From positions 1 through 30,988 of the forward strand of contig JAFGQQ010000106.1 of the NCBI GenBank assembly GCA_016935595.1: a DNA stretch of 30,988 bases, given 5' to 3'. Source of the DNA: Bacteroidales bacterium. GTDB lineage: Bacteria > Bacteroidota > Bacteroidia > Bacteroidales > UBA10428. Both the position numbers and the translations under genes were made by a program. The notes under the pieces are model-generated. The model made no database searches, was not told the origin of the DNA, and saw nothing but the letters and a program-made list of their open reading frames with translations. Shown piece by piece: positions 1 to 8,194 of this stretch (within the stretch, counting starts at the first letter, position 1; every line of letters starts with the position of its first letter).

Positions 1-1043
1 CCGTGAAAATCGCCGGTAACTTTCGGGCGGTTTAAATAATAATTAATATCGGTACTTTGGCCTGTGCCTGCGCACACATCGGTTATTTTTCCTTCACTAT
101 TTAAATATTCTGTTAGTGTAAGCCATGCTTTTTGGTATGCATTTGTAAAATTTTTTTCAGGTAAAATCCCTTTCTTTACTCCAACAAGTATGGCATAACC
201 AAACATAGCTGTTGAAGAGGTTTCTTTCCATGATTTTTCTATATCAATTAACTGCCTCCACATTCCATCTTCTGATTGAAATTGAACAAGGGCTTCCATC
301 ATTTTAATATAACCCGATTTAATATTTTCATAATAAGGGTTACTTTCAGGAAGTTCGGTAAGTAATTCGGCCAGTCCTGCAGCAACCCATCCATTGCCCC
401 TTCCCCAGAAGAAAGGTGCGTTTGGGCCATGATGAAATAACCCGTTGGGTTGTTGAAGTTTTTTTAAATATGCATCAACAGTTGCTGCTGCCCTTTCAAG
501 GTAAAAAATGTTCTTTGTTGCCCGGTATGCCTGAACCTGTAAGCTTCCTATCATCCAAACATCGTCAATCCAGTATCGGGTTTGATTTGTTAATCCATTA
601 GGCAAAGGATTTTCCCATTGCAAATCGGCTAACTCAATTCCTTGTTTATAAAAAACCTGGTTGCCAGACTGTATGTATAATTCAAGAGGTAGAATTCCAT
701 AAACATTGGCATCGACATGGTTTGCCGTGTTGGTAATTTTATCATCAATTACTTTCATATATCTGTCAGATAACCTGTTTAATGTAACAGTGTCGTTTAA
801 TAAACCAGCAAGTTTTGCTGCCCCGAACGCGGCACATACTTCGGCATAATGAACAGCCGTACAATGGTCAGAAATATACATCATAAATTCATTTCGGGTA
901 AAAATATCTTCAGTAATCTTTTTGCCAATTATTTCGGGTGATTTATCTTCTGGCCAGAATGAAGGAATTTTTGTTTTCCCTTCATTTAATATAAAGGATG
1001 TGGTGAATAGGAATAAAAAAAAGATATATGCAATTTGCTTCAT
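1..1043 (-). CDS. GH88/GH105 unsaturated glycuronyl hydrolase, C-terminus cut by window edge
   Basis: The reading frame is open from an ATG at 1043 to the left edge (347 codons visible), so the C-terminus lies outside the window. A hydrophobic N-terminus (MKQIAYIFFLFLFTTSF) looks like a signal peptide, which points to the periplasm or cell surface. Family motifs are WIDDVWM (its Asp is the expected catalytic position of YteR-type enzymes), HHGP followed by FFWGRGNGW, and MWRQLID with SWKETSSTAM. Members remove the 4,5-unsaturated uronic acid left at the end of pectin or other glycuronan fragments after lyase cleavage. The start overlaps the stop of the CotH-like gene as ATGA, so the two are probably translated together. 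Whether the enzyme is GH88 or GH105, and which sugar it prefers, cannot be decided here. Confidence 0.85.
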   Translation of the reverse strand, partial: MKQIAYIFFLFLFTTSFILNEGKTKIPSFWPEDKSPEIIGKKITEDIFTRNEFMMYISDHCTAVHYAEVCAAFGAAKLAGLLNDTVTLNRLSDRYMKVIDDKITNTANHVDANVYGILPLELYIQSGNQVFYKQGIELADLQWENPLPNGLTNQTRYWIDDVWMIGSLQVQAYRATKNIFYLERAAATVDAYLKKLQQPNGLFHHGPNAPFFWGRGNGWVAAGLAELLTELPESNPYYENIKSGYIKMMEALVQFQSEDGMWRQLIDIEKSWKETSSTAMFGYAILVGVKKGILPEKNFTNAYQKAWLTLTEYLNSEGKITDVCAGTGQSTDINYYLNRPKVTGDFH

Positions 1044-3217
1044 TTTTTAATAATTTTATCTGATTTAATAAGTTGATTATTTAGTTTAATCTGAAATAAT
1101 AACATTCCCGAATGTTTCCCCATTTTCGACAAGTTAACCGGAATTTCGTTAAGTCCTTGAGGGAATGTGTTATTATATGAATAAATTATTTGACCGGTTA
1201 AATTATAAATATTTATAATTATATCGGCACTTTCATAAAGATATATATTTAAGGTGAATGTGTTTTCAAATGGATTAGGATAGATATTTATTTCGTAATT
1301 ATTGGTATAGTTTTCCTGAATTCCATCGATTTCAATAATGGGTTCAAGTTGATTGTCCATCCATGCTAACCTGTCGTTTATCCAATATTTCAGGTAGTTA
1401 ATTTCAGCTTCATAGTTGTTCCCGATAAAGTTATTTGGCCAGATATATTCACTTAAAACGGGAAATTGAGTAAAATTTCTAATTTGTGCTTCCTCAATTA
1501 TATTTACTAATGAATCAATAGTTGCATATATTTTTGCCTGGCTAAAGGGGCCTTCCCTCAGGCTAAACCATCGTTTTTTTAAATCGCTGTTAAACAAAGG
1601 GTCTTCACGAAGTTTTTCCCACCAGAAAGGAATTTGAAACCCGTCGCCGGAAGGTATCGAATTGACCAACCATCCTTCTGTATTGCCGCAATCATAATAA
1701 TCGGCATTGCCAAAAGCCAGGTTATAATCCCAAAGCGGACCCATGCAAAGTTTTCCTCCCCGGCTATCCCTGTCTTTGAAGAAAAAAGAGCTTAATCGAT
1801 AACCATCTACATTTTTAGTAAATTCGTTAATTATATAATAATCAACAAATGACGGGACATTTATATAAGCCCTGTAACCTTTAACCTTGTCATCGAATGG
1901 TTCATCATGCAATGCATATTCGAAATTGGTCACAAAATCTTTAATATAATTTCTTTGAATAGCGGGCATAGTTTCCCACTCCGGTTCAACATAGCTTATT
2001 TCAATATTATTTATACCGTTAATGCCTTTAAATGGCGATGTCCAGCTTCCCGGATCCGGTCTGTCGATTTTTAAAATGTATCCTCCGGTCATTTCATCGC
2101 CTGAAGTAAATTCGGGGAGTATTTCCGGGATATTAAGCCTGTTTTTGTCCCTTTTAATTTTCTCCAGTAGTACGTAAACTCCACAATATTCGTTATTTAA
2201 ATAAAGTTCACAAAACCTCGATCTTGGTGCCCACTTTCCCATAAGTGTCCCTAAATGATAAATAAGGGCGTTTCTTATTAAAGTTTTATCGGAATACGGG
2301 CCATGCAATACCCAGTCATTTTCTTCGGGCAAGCCAAGTAATGAAACATTGTTGTTTTCTCCTGTTTCGGTTTGGGTTTCGATATTGTAATTTTTTTTGG
2401 CAAACATTTGTGAAGAAGACCCTCTTCCCCTTATACTGATGAAGCCATCGTAACCATTAAACGGATCATTAATGGAATTTATTCCTGTTTCATTACTAAC
2501 AATACCCATGTGGGCATTAATATTATTATCGTACGAAATGTATTGGCCAAATGTATTAATTGCAATAATTGGCAAGTTTAAGGAAGTAAAACTGGCAGGT
2601 GCTATAAACCACGATGGGACTTGGTTGTATATTATATCTGGTGAATTAATTTCAGCATTCATAAATACAATTGCTGAAAGATCAGAAGAATTGGTGTCGG
2701 TGTTTAATACCTGGATGGCCAGAAGGTTCTCACCATTTACGAGAAAATCTGTACTGATTTTAAAACGTTCAGGCTGGCCGCCTGTATACATTCTTGCTTC
2801 GTGGTCTGTTGTTAACGGGCTATTATATGCTGGATTTTGTTCAGTAATATTGGCAGACCTGGCTACTTCAGTTTCATTTAAATATGCAACAAAAGCATCA
2901 TCATAATCAATATCGAGTAAAATGTTGTTTAGTATCGCTATATCATTAATAGTAAACTCAATTCTTAAATAGAGTGAATTTACATGGCCAACAAAAGTTA
3001 CATCATCATCATCGCCATAACCAAAGCCTCCCGGGCCAATTTTCCAGGCTGAATCATCAAATAATAATGATTGCCAATTAGATGGCTCAGTTGCCACAGC
3101 TTCATAATATTTCATGAGGTCATCCGATAGTACAATACTTTCCCAATGGCTTTGAGTATGTCCCTTTATAAGTATGAAACTAAAAAATATCAGAATAAAC
3201 AAAAAATTCTTATTCAT
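1040..3217 (-). CDS. Secreted CotH-like kinase-fold protein with T9SS sorting domain
   Basis: About 725 residues from the ATG at 3217; a TTG two codons upstream is also possible but less likely. It begins with a signal peptide (NKNFLFILIFFSFILIKG). Residues ~25-190 form a jelly-roll-like region often found in front of CotH domains (GPGGFGYGDDDD, YDDAFVAYLNE). The CotH domain follows, with RGRGSSSQMFAKKNY, GPYSDKTLIRN, a YCGVYVLLEKIKRD segment and WDYNLAFGN, the likely metal-binding motif of this kinase-like fold. The last ~80 residues are a type IX secretion sorting domain beginning INIYPNPF. CotH of Bacillus is a secreted protein kinase; what Bacteroidota relatives act on is not established. 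The coupling to a GH88/GH105 enzyme suggests a surface role in polysaccharide use, which is inference. Confidence 0.85.
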   Translation of the reverse strand: MNKNFLFILIFFSFILIKGHTQSHWESIVLSDDLMKYYEAVATEPSNWQSLLFDDSAWKIGPGGFGYGDDDDVTFVGHVNSLYLRIEFTINDIAILNNILLDIDYDDAFVAYLNETEVARSANITEQNPAYNSPLTTDHEARMYTGGQPERFKISTDFLVNGENLLAIQVLNTDTNSSDLSAIVFMNAEINSPDIIYNQVPSWFIAPASFTSLNLPIIAINTFGQYISYDNNINAHMGIVSNETGINSINDPFNGYDGFISIRGRGSSSQMFAKKNYNIETQTETGENNNVSLLGLPEENDWVLHGPYSDKTLIRNALIYHLGTLMGKWAPRSRFCELYLNNEYCGVYVLLEKIKRDKNRLNIPEILPEFTSGDEMTGGYILKIDRPDPGSWTSPFKGINGINNIEISYVEPEWETMPAIQRNYIKDFVTNFEYALHDEPFDDKVKGYRAYINVPSFVDYYIINEFTKNVDGYRLSSFFFKDRDSRGGKLCMGPLWDYNLAFGNADYYDCGNTEGWLVNSIPSGDGFQIPFWWEKLREDPLFNSDLKKRWFSLREGPFSQAKIYATIDSLVNIIEEAQIRNFTQFPVLSEYIWPNNFIGNNYEAEINYLKYWINDRLAWMDNQLEPIIEIDGIQENYTNNYEINIYPNPFENTFTLNIYLYESADIIINIYNLTGQIIYSYNNTFPQGLNEIPVNLSKMGKHSGMLLFQIKLNNQLIKSDKIIKK

Positions 3218-3298
3218 TGACAAAACAATTTGATGATAAATATAAAAAAAAATGCTAATACGATGAATAGAATAAGAAATAAGAAAAGAAGGGTAGAA

Positions 3299-4819
3299 TT
3301 AAAAAGGCTCTTCTTCAAACCCTGTATTTGATTGGAAATCAAGATTTCGGTCGGGCAAAACGTTTTCTTGGTTCATTTTCGATCCGTAAGTAATTGCTTT
3401 TATATCAGTATCAGCGGATATTTCTCCGGAAAATTCATCTTCAAGGTCCTGGAATTTTGCCAATTCGTCCCTGAACCGTAATTTAACATCACCTAATGCG
3501 CCATTTCTGTGTTTTGCAATAATAATTTCTGCAACGCCTAATGTTGAATGGCCTTCTTCATCTTCGAAAAAACCATATTTTTCCGGCCGGTGAATGAATA
3601 AAACCATATCAGCATCCTGCTCAATAGCCCCCGATTCGCGTAAGTCGCTTAATTGTGGCCTTTTGTTGCCAGAACGCATTTCAACGGATCTGTTTAACTG
3701 GGATAATGCAATAATTGGTACGTCCAACTCTTTGGCTATTCCTTTTAAAGCCCTCGAAATCTGGCTAACTTCCTGTTCCCGGTTTCCTTTATTATCGGGA
3801 TTGCCCGACATTAATTGCAAATAGTCAATAATAATGCACTCTACCTGGTGTTGTAGTTTTAACCGGCGGCATTTTGCGCGCAGTTCAAAAATTGAAATTG
3901 CAGGCGTGTCGTCAATAAAAATGGGTGCGTCAATAAGTTTTTTTATTTTATATTCCAGTTGTTCCCATTCATATTGTTCCAATTTACCATTCCGGATTTT
4001 GTTTGAAGGCAATTCCGATTCGGCAACAATCAAACGGTTTACTAACTGGATAGAAGACATTTCAAGGGAAAATACAGCGACAGAACGTTTGTGTTCGACA
4101 GCCATATTTCGTGCCATAGAAAGCACAAAAGCTGTTTTACCCATTGACGGCCTGGCTGCAATAATTACCAGGTCAGATTTTTGCCAGCCTGAAGTTATGC
4201 GGTCAATTTTTGTATACCCTGACGGTATGCCGCTCAATGAATCTTCCCGTTTGCTCGCTTCTTCAATTTGCGCTAAAGCTTCTTTAATAATGGTATTTAA
4301 CTTAGCCGATTCTTTTTTTATGTTTCCTTCAGCAATATTGAACAATTCACTTTCAGAGTAGTCAAGTAAATCATCTACATCAATGGTGTCGTCATAACTG
4401 CGGTTTTGAATATCGGTAGCCACACGTATTAATTCGCGCTGAATAAACTTTTGCGCAATAATACGTGCATGAAATTCAATATTTGCTGCCGATGCAACCC
4501 GGTTGGTAAGCTGTGTAATATAAAAAGGACCACCTGCTTCTTCAAGTTGTTTGCGTTTGCGAAGTTCTTCAGTTACTGTAAGGATGTCGATGGGCTGAAG
4601 GGCAGTTGACAAGTCTATTATTGCCCTGAATATTTTTTGGTGCGCTTCTTTATAAAAACAAGCAGGCTGTAGGATGTCCAAAACAGAAATTACCGCATCT
4701 TTTTCAAGCATAATTGCGCCCAGTACGGCCTCTTCCATGTCCATCGCCTGGGGTGGCATGCGCCCGATGTCGATAATTGGGGTGAATGATTTTTTTTTCG
4801 AAATATTACTTTCAGCCAT
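3299..4819 (-). CDS. dnaB: Replicative DNA helicase DnaB
   Basis: 506 residues from the ATG at 4819 (MAESNIS...); a TTG five codons upstream is open but unnecessary. The N-terminal DnaB domain begins at MPPQAMDMEEAVLGAIMLE. The RecA-like helicase domain has a Walker A motif (ARPSMGKTAF), the FSLEMS helicase segment, a Walker B region (IIIDYLQLMSG) and the C-terminal SQLNRSVE and SDLRESGAIEQDAD motifs. It is the hexameric 5'-3' helicase that unwinds DNA at the replication fork. Length is normal, and there is no intein at the Walker A or other usual insertion sites. It is divergent from ispE across about 157 bases that contain a perfect 20-base palindrome, and CotH lies about 80 bases downstream. 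Confidence 0.97.
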   Translation of the reverse strand: MAESNISKKKSFTPIIDIGRMPPQAMDMEEAVLGAIMLEKDAVISVLDILQPACFYKEAHQKIFRAIIDLSTALQPIDILTVTEELRKRKQLEEAGGPFYITQLTNRVASAANIEFHARIIAQKFIQRELIRVATDIQNRSYDDTIDVDDLLDYSESELFNIAEGNIKKESAKLNTIIKEALAQIEEASKREDSLSGIPSGYTKIDRITSGWQKSDLVIIAARPSMGKTAFVLSMARNMAVEHKRSVAVFSLEMSSIQLVNRLIVAESELPSNKIRNGKLEQYEWEQLEYKIKKLIDAPIFIDDTPAISIFELRAKCRRLKLQHQVECIIIDYLQLMSGNPDNKGNREQEVSQISRALKGIAKELDVPIIALSQLNRSVEMRSGNKRPQLSDLRESGAIEQDADMVLFIHRPEKYGFFEDEEGHSTLGVAEIIIAKHRNGALGDVKLRFRDELAKFQDLEDEFSGEISADTDIKAITYGSKMNQENVLPDRNLDFQSNTGFEEEPF

Positions 4820-4908
4820 TTTTATATTTTTCAATTGCCAAAATTAGAAAATAGCTTTTCTTATAACCTATTTTTATTTTTCTGTTTTTAACAAACACAT
4901 GAATTTTA

Positions 4909-4928
4909 TTATTAACAATTGTTAATAA
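4909..4928. promoter_or_regulatory. Perfect 20-base palindrome between dnaB and ispE
   Basis: TTATTAACAATTGTTAATAA is identical to its reverse complement. It lies 89 bases upstream of the dnaB start and 48 bases upstream of the ispE ATG, so it could be an operator for either or both. The half-site TTAACAA resembles a Rex half-site, but in the inverted order and without the 4-base spacer of a normal Rex operator. No regulator can be assigned from sequence alone. Confidence 0.45.
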
Positions 4929-4976
4929 GTTTTTGATTTTTTTATATCATTGCTGAATTTTAATGATTTACTAAAA

Positions 4977-5804
4977 ATGATTTGCTTTCCAAATTGTAAA
5001 ATTAACCTTGGTCTTCATATAGTCGATAAACGTACTGACGGGTTTCACAACATTGAAAGCATTTTTTACCCGGTAAAGTTGTGCGACATATTGGAAGTTA
5101 TTGAAAATAAAGATATAAATGAGAGCGTTACATTTCAGAATACTGGTTTGATTGTTGAAGGGCCAGTTGAAAATAACCTTTGTGTTAAGGCATATTATTT
5201 ATTGAAAAAAAAGTTTAAAATCCCTCCGGTAAAAATTCATTTGCATAAAATAATCCCCTTTGAGGCAGGACTTGGTGGCGGTTCATCCGATGCAGCTTTC
5301 ATGCTTAAATGTTTGAATGAACTATTTGGGCTTCATCTATCTGATGATAAATTATTACAATTTGCAATGGAACTTGGAAGTGATTGTGGGTTTTTTATTA
5401 GAAACCAGCCATCTTTTGTTACTGGAAGGGGTGAAAAATTAAAATATATAAATGTTAACCTGTCAGGTTATTGCCTTGTTCTGTTAAACCCGGGTATACA
5501 TATTTCAACCCGGGAAGCATACGGCAGCATTATCGTTAAAAAACCAACACATTCTTTAATTGATTTTTTTGATACTCCACTTGAAGAATGGAAAGATTCA
5601 GTTAAAAATGATTTTGAGACAGAGCTTTTAATTCGATATCCTGTTATTAAGGAATGCAAAGACTTATTATATAAATCAGGCGCAGTATATGCATCTATGA
5701 CAGGCAGTGGTTCATCAGTTTACGGAATATTTAATCAGGAGCCGGATTTGTCGGATTCGTTAATTTCAAAACATATAGTCTGGCAAGGAAAACTGAGTGT
5801 TTAA
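4977..5804 (+). CDS. ispE: 4-diphosphocytidyl-2-C-methyl-D-erythritol kinase IspE
   Basis: 275 residues from the ATG at 4977; a TTG nine codons upstream is open, but the family normally begins near MxxFPNxKINLGL, seen here as MICFPNCKINLGLHI. It is a GHMP kinase: the ATP loop is PFEAGLGGGSSDAAFML (~residues 87-103), and the C-terminal glycine motif is MTGSGSSVYGIF. It phosphorylates the 2-hydroxyl of CDP-methylerythritol in the MEP pathway, so this organism makes isoprenoids by that route. Its stop codon overlaps the stop of the convergent TonB-dependent receptor gene (shared TTAA at 5801-5804). Confidence 0.96.
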   Translation: MICFPNCKINLGLHIVDKRTDGFHNIESIFYPVKLCDILEVIENKDINESVTFQNTGLIVEGPVENNLCVKAYYLLKKKFKIPPVKIHLHKIIPFEAGLGGGSSDAAFMLKCLNELFGLHLSDDKLLQFAMELGSDCGFFIRNQPSFVTGRGEKLKYINVNLSGYCLVLLNPGIHISTREAYGSIIVKKPTHSLIDFFDTPLEEWKDSVKNDFETELLIRYPVIKECKDLLYKSGAVYASMTGSGSSVYGIFNQEPDLSDSLISKHIVWQGKLSV

Positions 5805-8140
5805 AAATTCATCCTCCACAATGCAGATGGCATCAATCCTAATTGCGAAGCTTCCCCGATTGTCCCGGTAATATTATTATACATTTCAAGAAAATGGTTT
5901 TGGCGGTTTGTTGCGTTCATCAGGTCAATGCCAAAGACATGGCTTGCTTTGGGGCGGTTAAGTTTATAAGATATCCGGAAATCGAACCGGAAATAATGTT
6001 TATGCCTTTCATGATAGGGGTCAGAAATATCGTAAACTGTTTTTTTGGCAAATTTTGAGGCTTCCAGGTCGATAGGTATTTTTCTTTCACCACCAACAAA
6101 AACAGATTTTATGTCAATGGCAAATGTATTTTGGTTTTTTAATGGCCATTCATATCCTCCTAAAATATTGGTAATAATATTGCTGTTGTATTTGGTGTTT
6201 CTTAGTATACCATCACTTCCCCTGTATTTTGAATCAAAAAGTGACAGGGTTATCAGGAAATAATAATTATCCGAGAGAAACTTTTCAAAAGTAATTTCAG
6301 TCCCAATATTTCTCCCTGTGCCTTTGTTTATTAATCCTTTGTATTCATAAACAGAAAAAGTACTTCCATAATTAATCAGCGATAAATAAGAACTATCCTG
6401 TTCAACCGGAATATCATATAGGTATTGGTAATACCCTTCAATCTTTAACCGGAGGTTTTCGGTAAAAAAATAGTTGTAACCTAATACATAATGATGGCTT
6501 TTTGATAGTTTTAAATTTTTATTTGGTTCGGTATAGATTTGGTTTACTGTATCGACCAGTATCTTATGATTGTAAACAAAAAGTGGTTGTAACTGGCTGT
6601 GCTTGCCTATCCCTAAATTTATCGATTGTTTGTCGTTCAGGCTCCATTCAAGCCCGAAACGCGGTTCAACCGAATGGTCATTGCCTTTTTCTGAATAATA
6701 ATAATGTAAACCACTAACCCATGTAAGCTGGTTGCTAAGTTTTAATTTCCATTGGGCAAAAGATTGTAATGTAAACATTTGTCCTTCAATATCTAAATTA
6801 GATTTATATAGGTTAGAGTTGGGAAGAAAAAATTTTTCATAATAAGAGAAGAAATATTTTTTATAGTTTATGCCGGTTTTTATATTATTACGGGGATTTA
6901 TCCTGGTTTTGTATTCTGTGTTTACCTGTATTGATTTTTCATTATTAATGTATTCCCCATCATGCAGTTTTTCATTGTTTTTTGTAATTAAATTACCAGA
7001 TTTGTTATCACAGGCGGAATATCCAATAGTGGTGGTTAAACTACTGTTCTCTCCTATAACAGCAGTATTTTTAATTCCAGAGAAAAACATCTCTGCATGG
7101 TTATTAAAACTGTCATAAACAGAGTCGGTAACATTTTCGTCATTTATGGTGTTTTTCCCATAAATACCAAAAAGAGAAAACTGGCCGGCTTTTTTTGTAG
7201 GTATGGTAATTTTATAATTTAAGTCCTGGTAAAAAGGTATGGCAGGTGTTCCAATCTGTAATCCAAGCTTATTAAAAATAGCCAGCGAAAAAGAACGATA
7301 ATTTGCCATATAGGAGGATTGTTTATTTTTAATAACAGGTCCTTCAATTCCAATTTCAGGGCCGTTAAAGCTCATTTGGGCAAGATATTCCCTTTTGTCA
7401 TTATTTCCGTTCCGCATATTCAGGTCGAACACGCCGGCAAGTGCATTGCCGTATTCAGCAGGGAAAGCACCGGTATAAAAATCGGAGTTACGTAATACAT
7501 TGTTATTAAGCATGCTGATGGTGCCCCCGGAACCTCCCATTGTTCCAAAATGATTTGGATTGGGAATAGTTAAGCCTTCCATTTTCCATTGTAAACCTAT
7601 GGGCGAATTTCCCCTGATGACAATGTCATTAATCTGGGTACCTAAAGTCGAAACCCCGGCAAAATTTGATGCCATGCGGGCAGGGTCGCCAATGCCCCCA
7701 GCATAGCGTTCGGTTTCTTCAATGGAAAACGACCGGGCGCTGATTACCGCCATTTCATTAATTGGTTTGTTTTTTTTACCAAAGGCTTTTATTATGATTT
7801 CTTCTCCTTCGATGATTCTTTCTTCCAATTTAACAATAAGCTCGGTTTCTTTGCCTGAAATCACATAAATATTTCTTATAACAGCAGTTTCGTAACCTAA
7901 ATAACTAACCTGGAAACTTTGCCTCCCTACCGGTATTTTTTCCAATCTGAATTTCCCGTCAATATCGGTTACAACGCCAACTATTGGATCAGAACCTACC
8001 CAAACAACGGCTGCGCCTGCCAGCGGAAACCCTGAATTCTGGTCAACTACTGAACCTTTGACAGTTTGATTATGCTGGCTATAGGCCAAATTAATAGAAC
8101 ATATTAAACAGAAAGCAACAAGATTTGCATGTTTTATCAT
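5801..8140 (-). CDS. TonB-dependent receptor with carboxypeptidase-like regulatory domain (copy 1)
   Basis: 779 residues with an N-terminal signal peptide ending near AYSQ. Residues ~26-108 are a CarboxypepD_reg-like domain (KGSVVDQNSGFPLAGA, VVTDIDGKFRLEKIPVGRQ, SYLGYE). The plug domain follows (~125-240: NEMAVISARSFSIEETERYAGG, DIVIRGNSP, NPNHFGTMGG), then an outer-membrane beta-barrel ending in the aromatic RMNF. No SusD-like gene lies beside it, so it is not an ordinary SusC/SusD glycan uptake pair; the ligand is unknown. It is clearly paralogous to the next gene upstream, from which 54 bases separate it. Confidence 0.9.
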   Translation of the reverse strand: MIKHANLVAFCLICSINLAYSQHNQTVKGSVVDQNSGFPLAGAAVVWVGSDPIVGVVTDIDGKFRLEKIPVGRQSFQVSYLGYETAVIRNIYVISGKETELIVKLEERIIEGEEIIIKAFGKKNKPINEMAVISARSFSIEETERYAGGIGDPARMASNFAGVSTLGTQINDIVIRGNSPIGLQWKMEGLTIPNPNHFGTMGGSGGTISMLNNNVLRNSDFYTGAFPAEYGNALAGVFDLNMRNGNNDKREYLAQMSFNGPEIGIEGPVIKNKQSSYMANYRSFSLAIFNKLGLQIGTPAIPFYQDLNYKITIPTKKAGQFSLFGIYGKNTINDENVTDSVYDSFNNHAEMFFSGIKNTAVIGENSSLTTTIGYSACDNKSGNLITKNNEKLHDGEYINNEKSIQVNTEYKTRINPRNNIKTGINYKKYFFSYYEKFFLPNSNLYKSNLDIEGQMFTLQSFAQWKLKLSNQLTWVSGLHYYYSEKGNDHSVEPRFGLEWSLNDKQSINLGIGKHSQLQPLFVYNHKILVDTVNQIYTEPNKNLKLSKSHHYVLGYNYFFTENLRLKIEGYYQYLYDIPVEQDSSYLSLINYGSTFSVYEYKGLINKGTGRNIGTEITFEKFLSDNYYFLITLSLFDSKYRGSDGILRNTKYNSNIITNILGGYEWPLKNQNTFAIDIKSVFVGGERKIPIDLEASKFAKKTVYDISDPYHERHKHYFRFDFRISYKLNRPKASHVFGIDLMNATNRQNHFLEMYNNITGTIGEASQLGLMPSALWRMNF

Positions 8141-8194
8141 TAGGATAAATTTATATCTTATTAGACAATTTCAATTTATAATACCCTGATACTG

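Noticed and set aside
2472..2906. Open frame of 144 codons opposite the CotH-like gene
   Set aside because: It lies wholly inside a well-supported gene on the other strand and shows no recognisable domain.
3834..4361. Open frame of 175 codons opposite dnaB
   Set aside because: The dnaB frame here contains the Walker A motif and other conserved residues; the antisense frame is a shadow.
3299..4819. Intein in dnaB
   Set aside because: Walker A and downstream motifs are uninterrupted and the length is normal.
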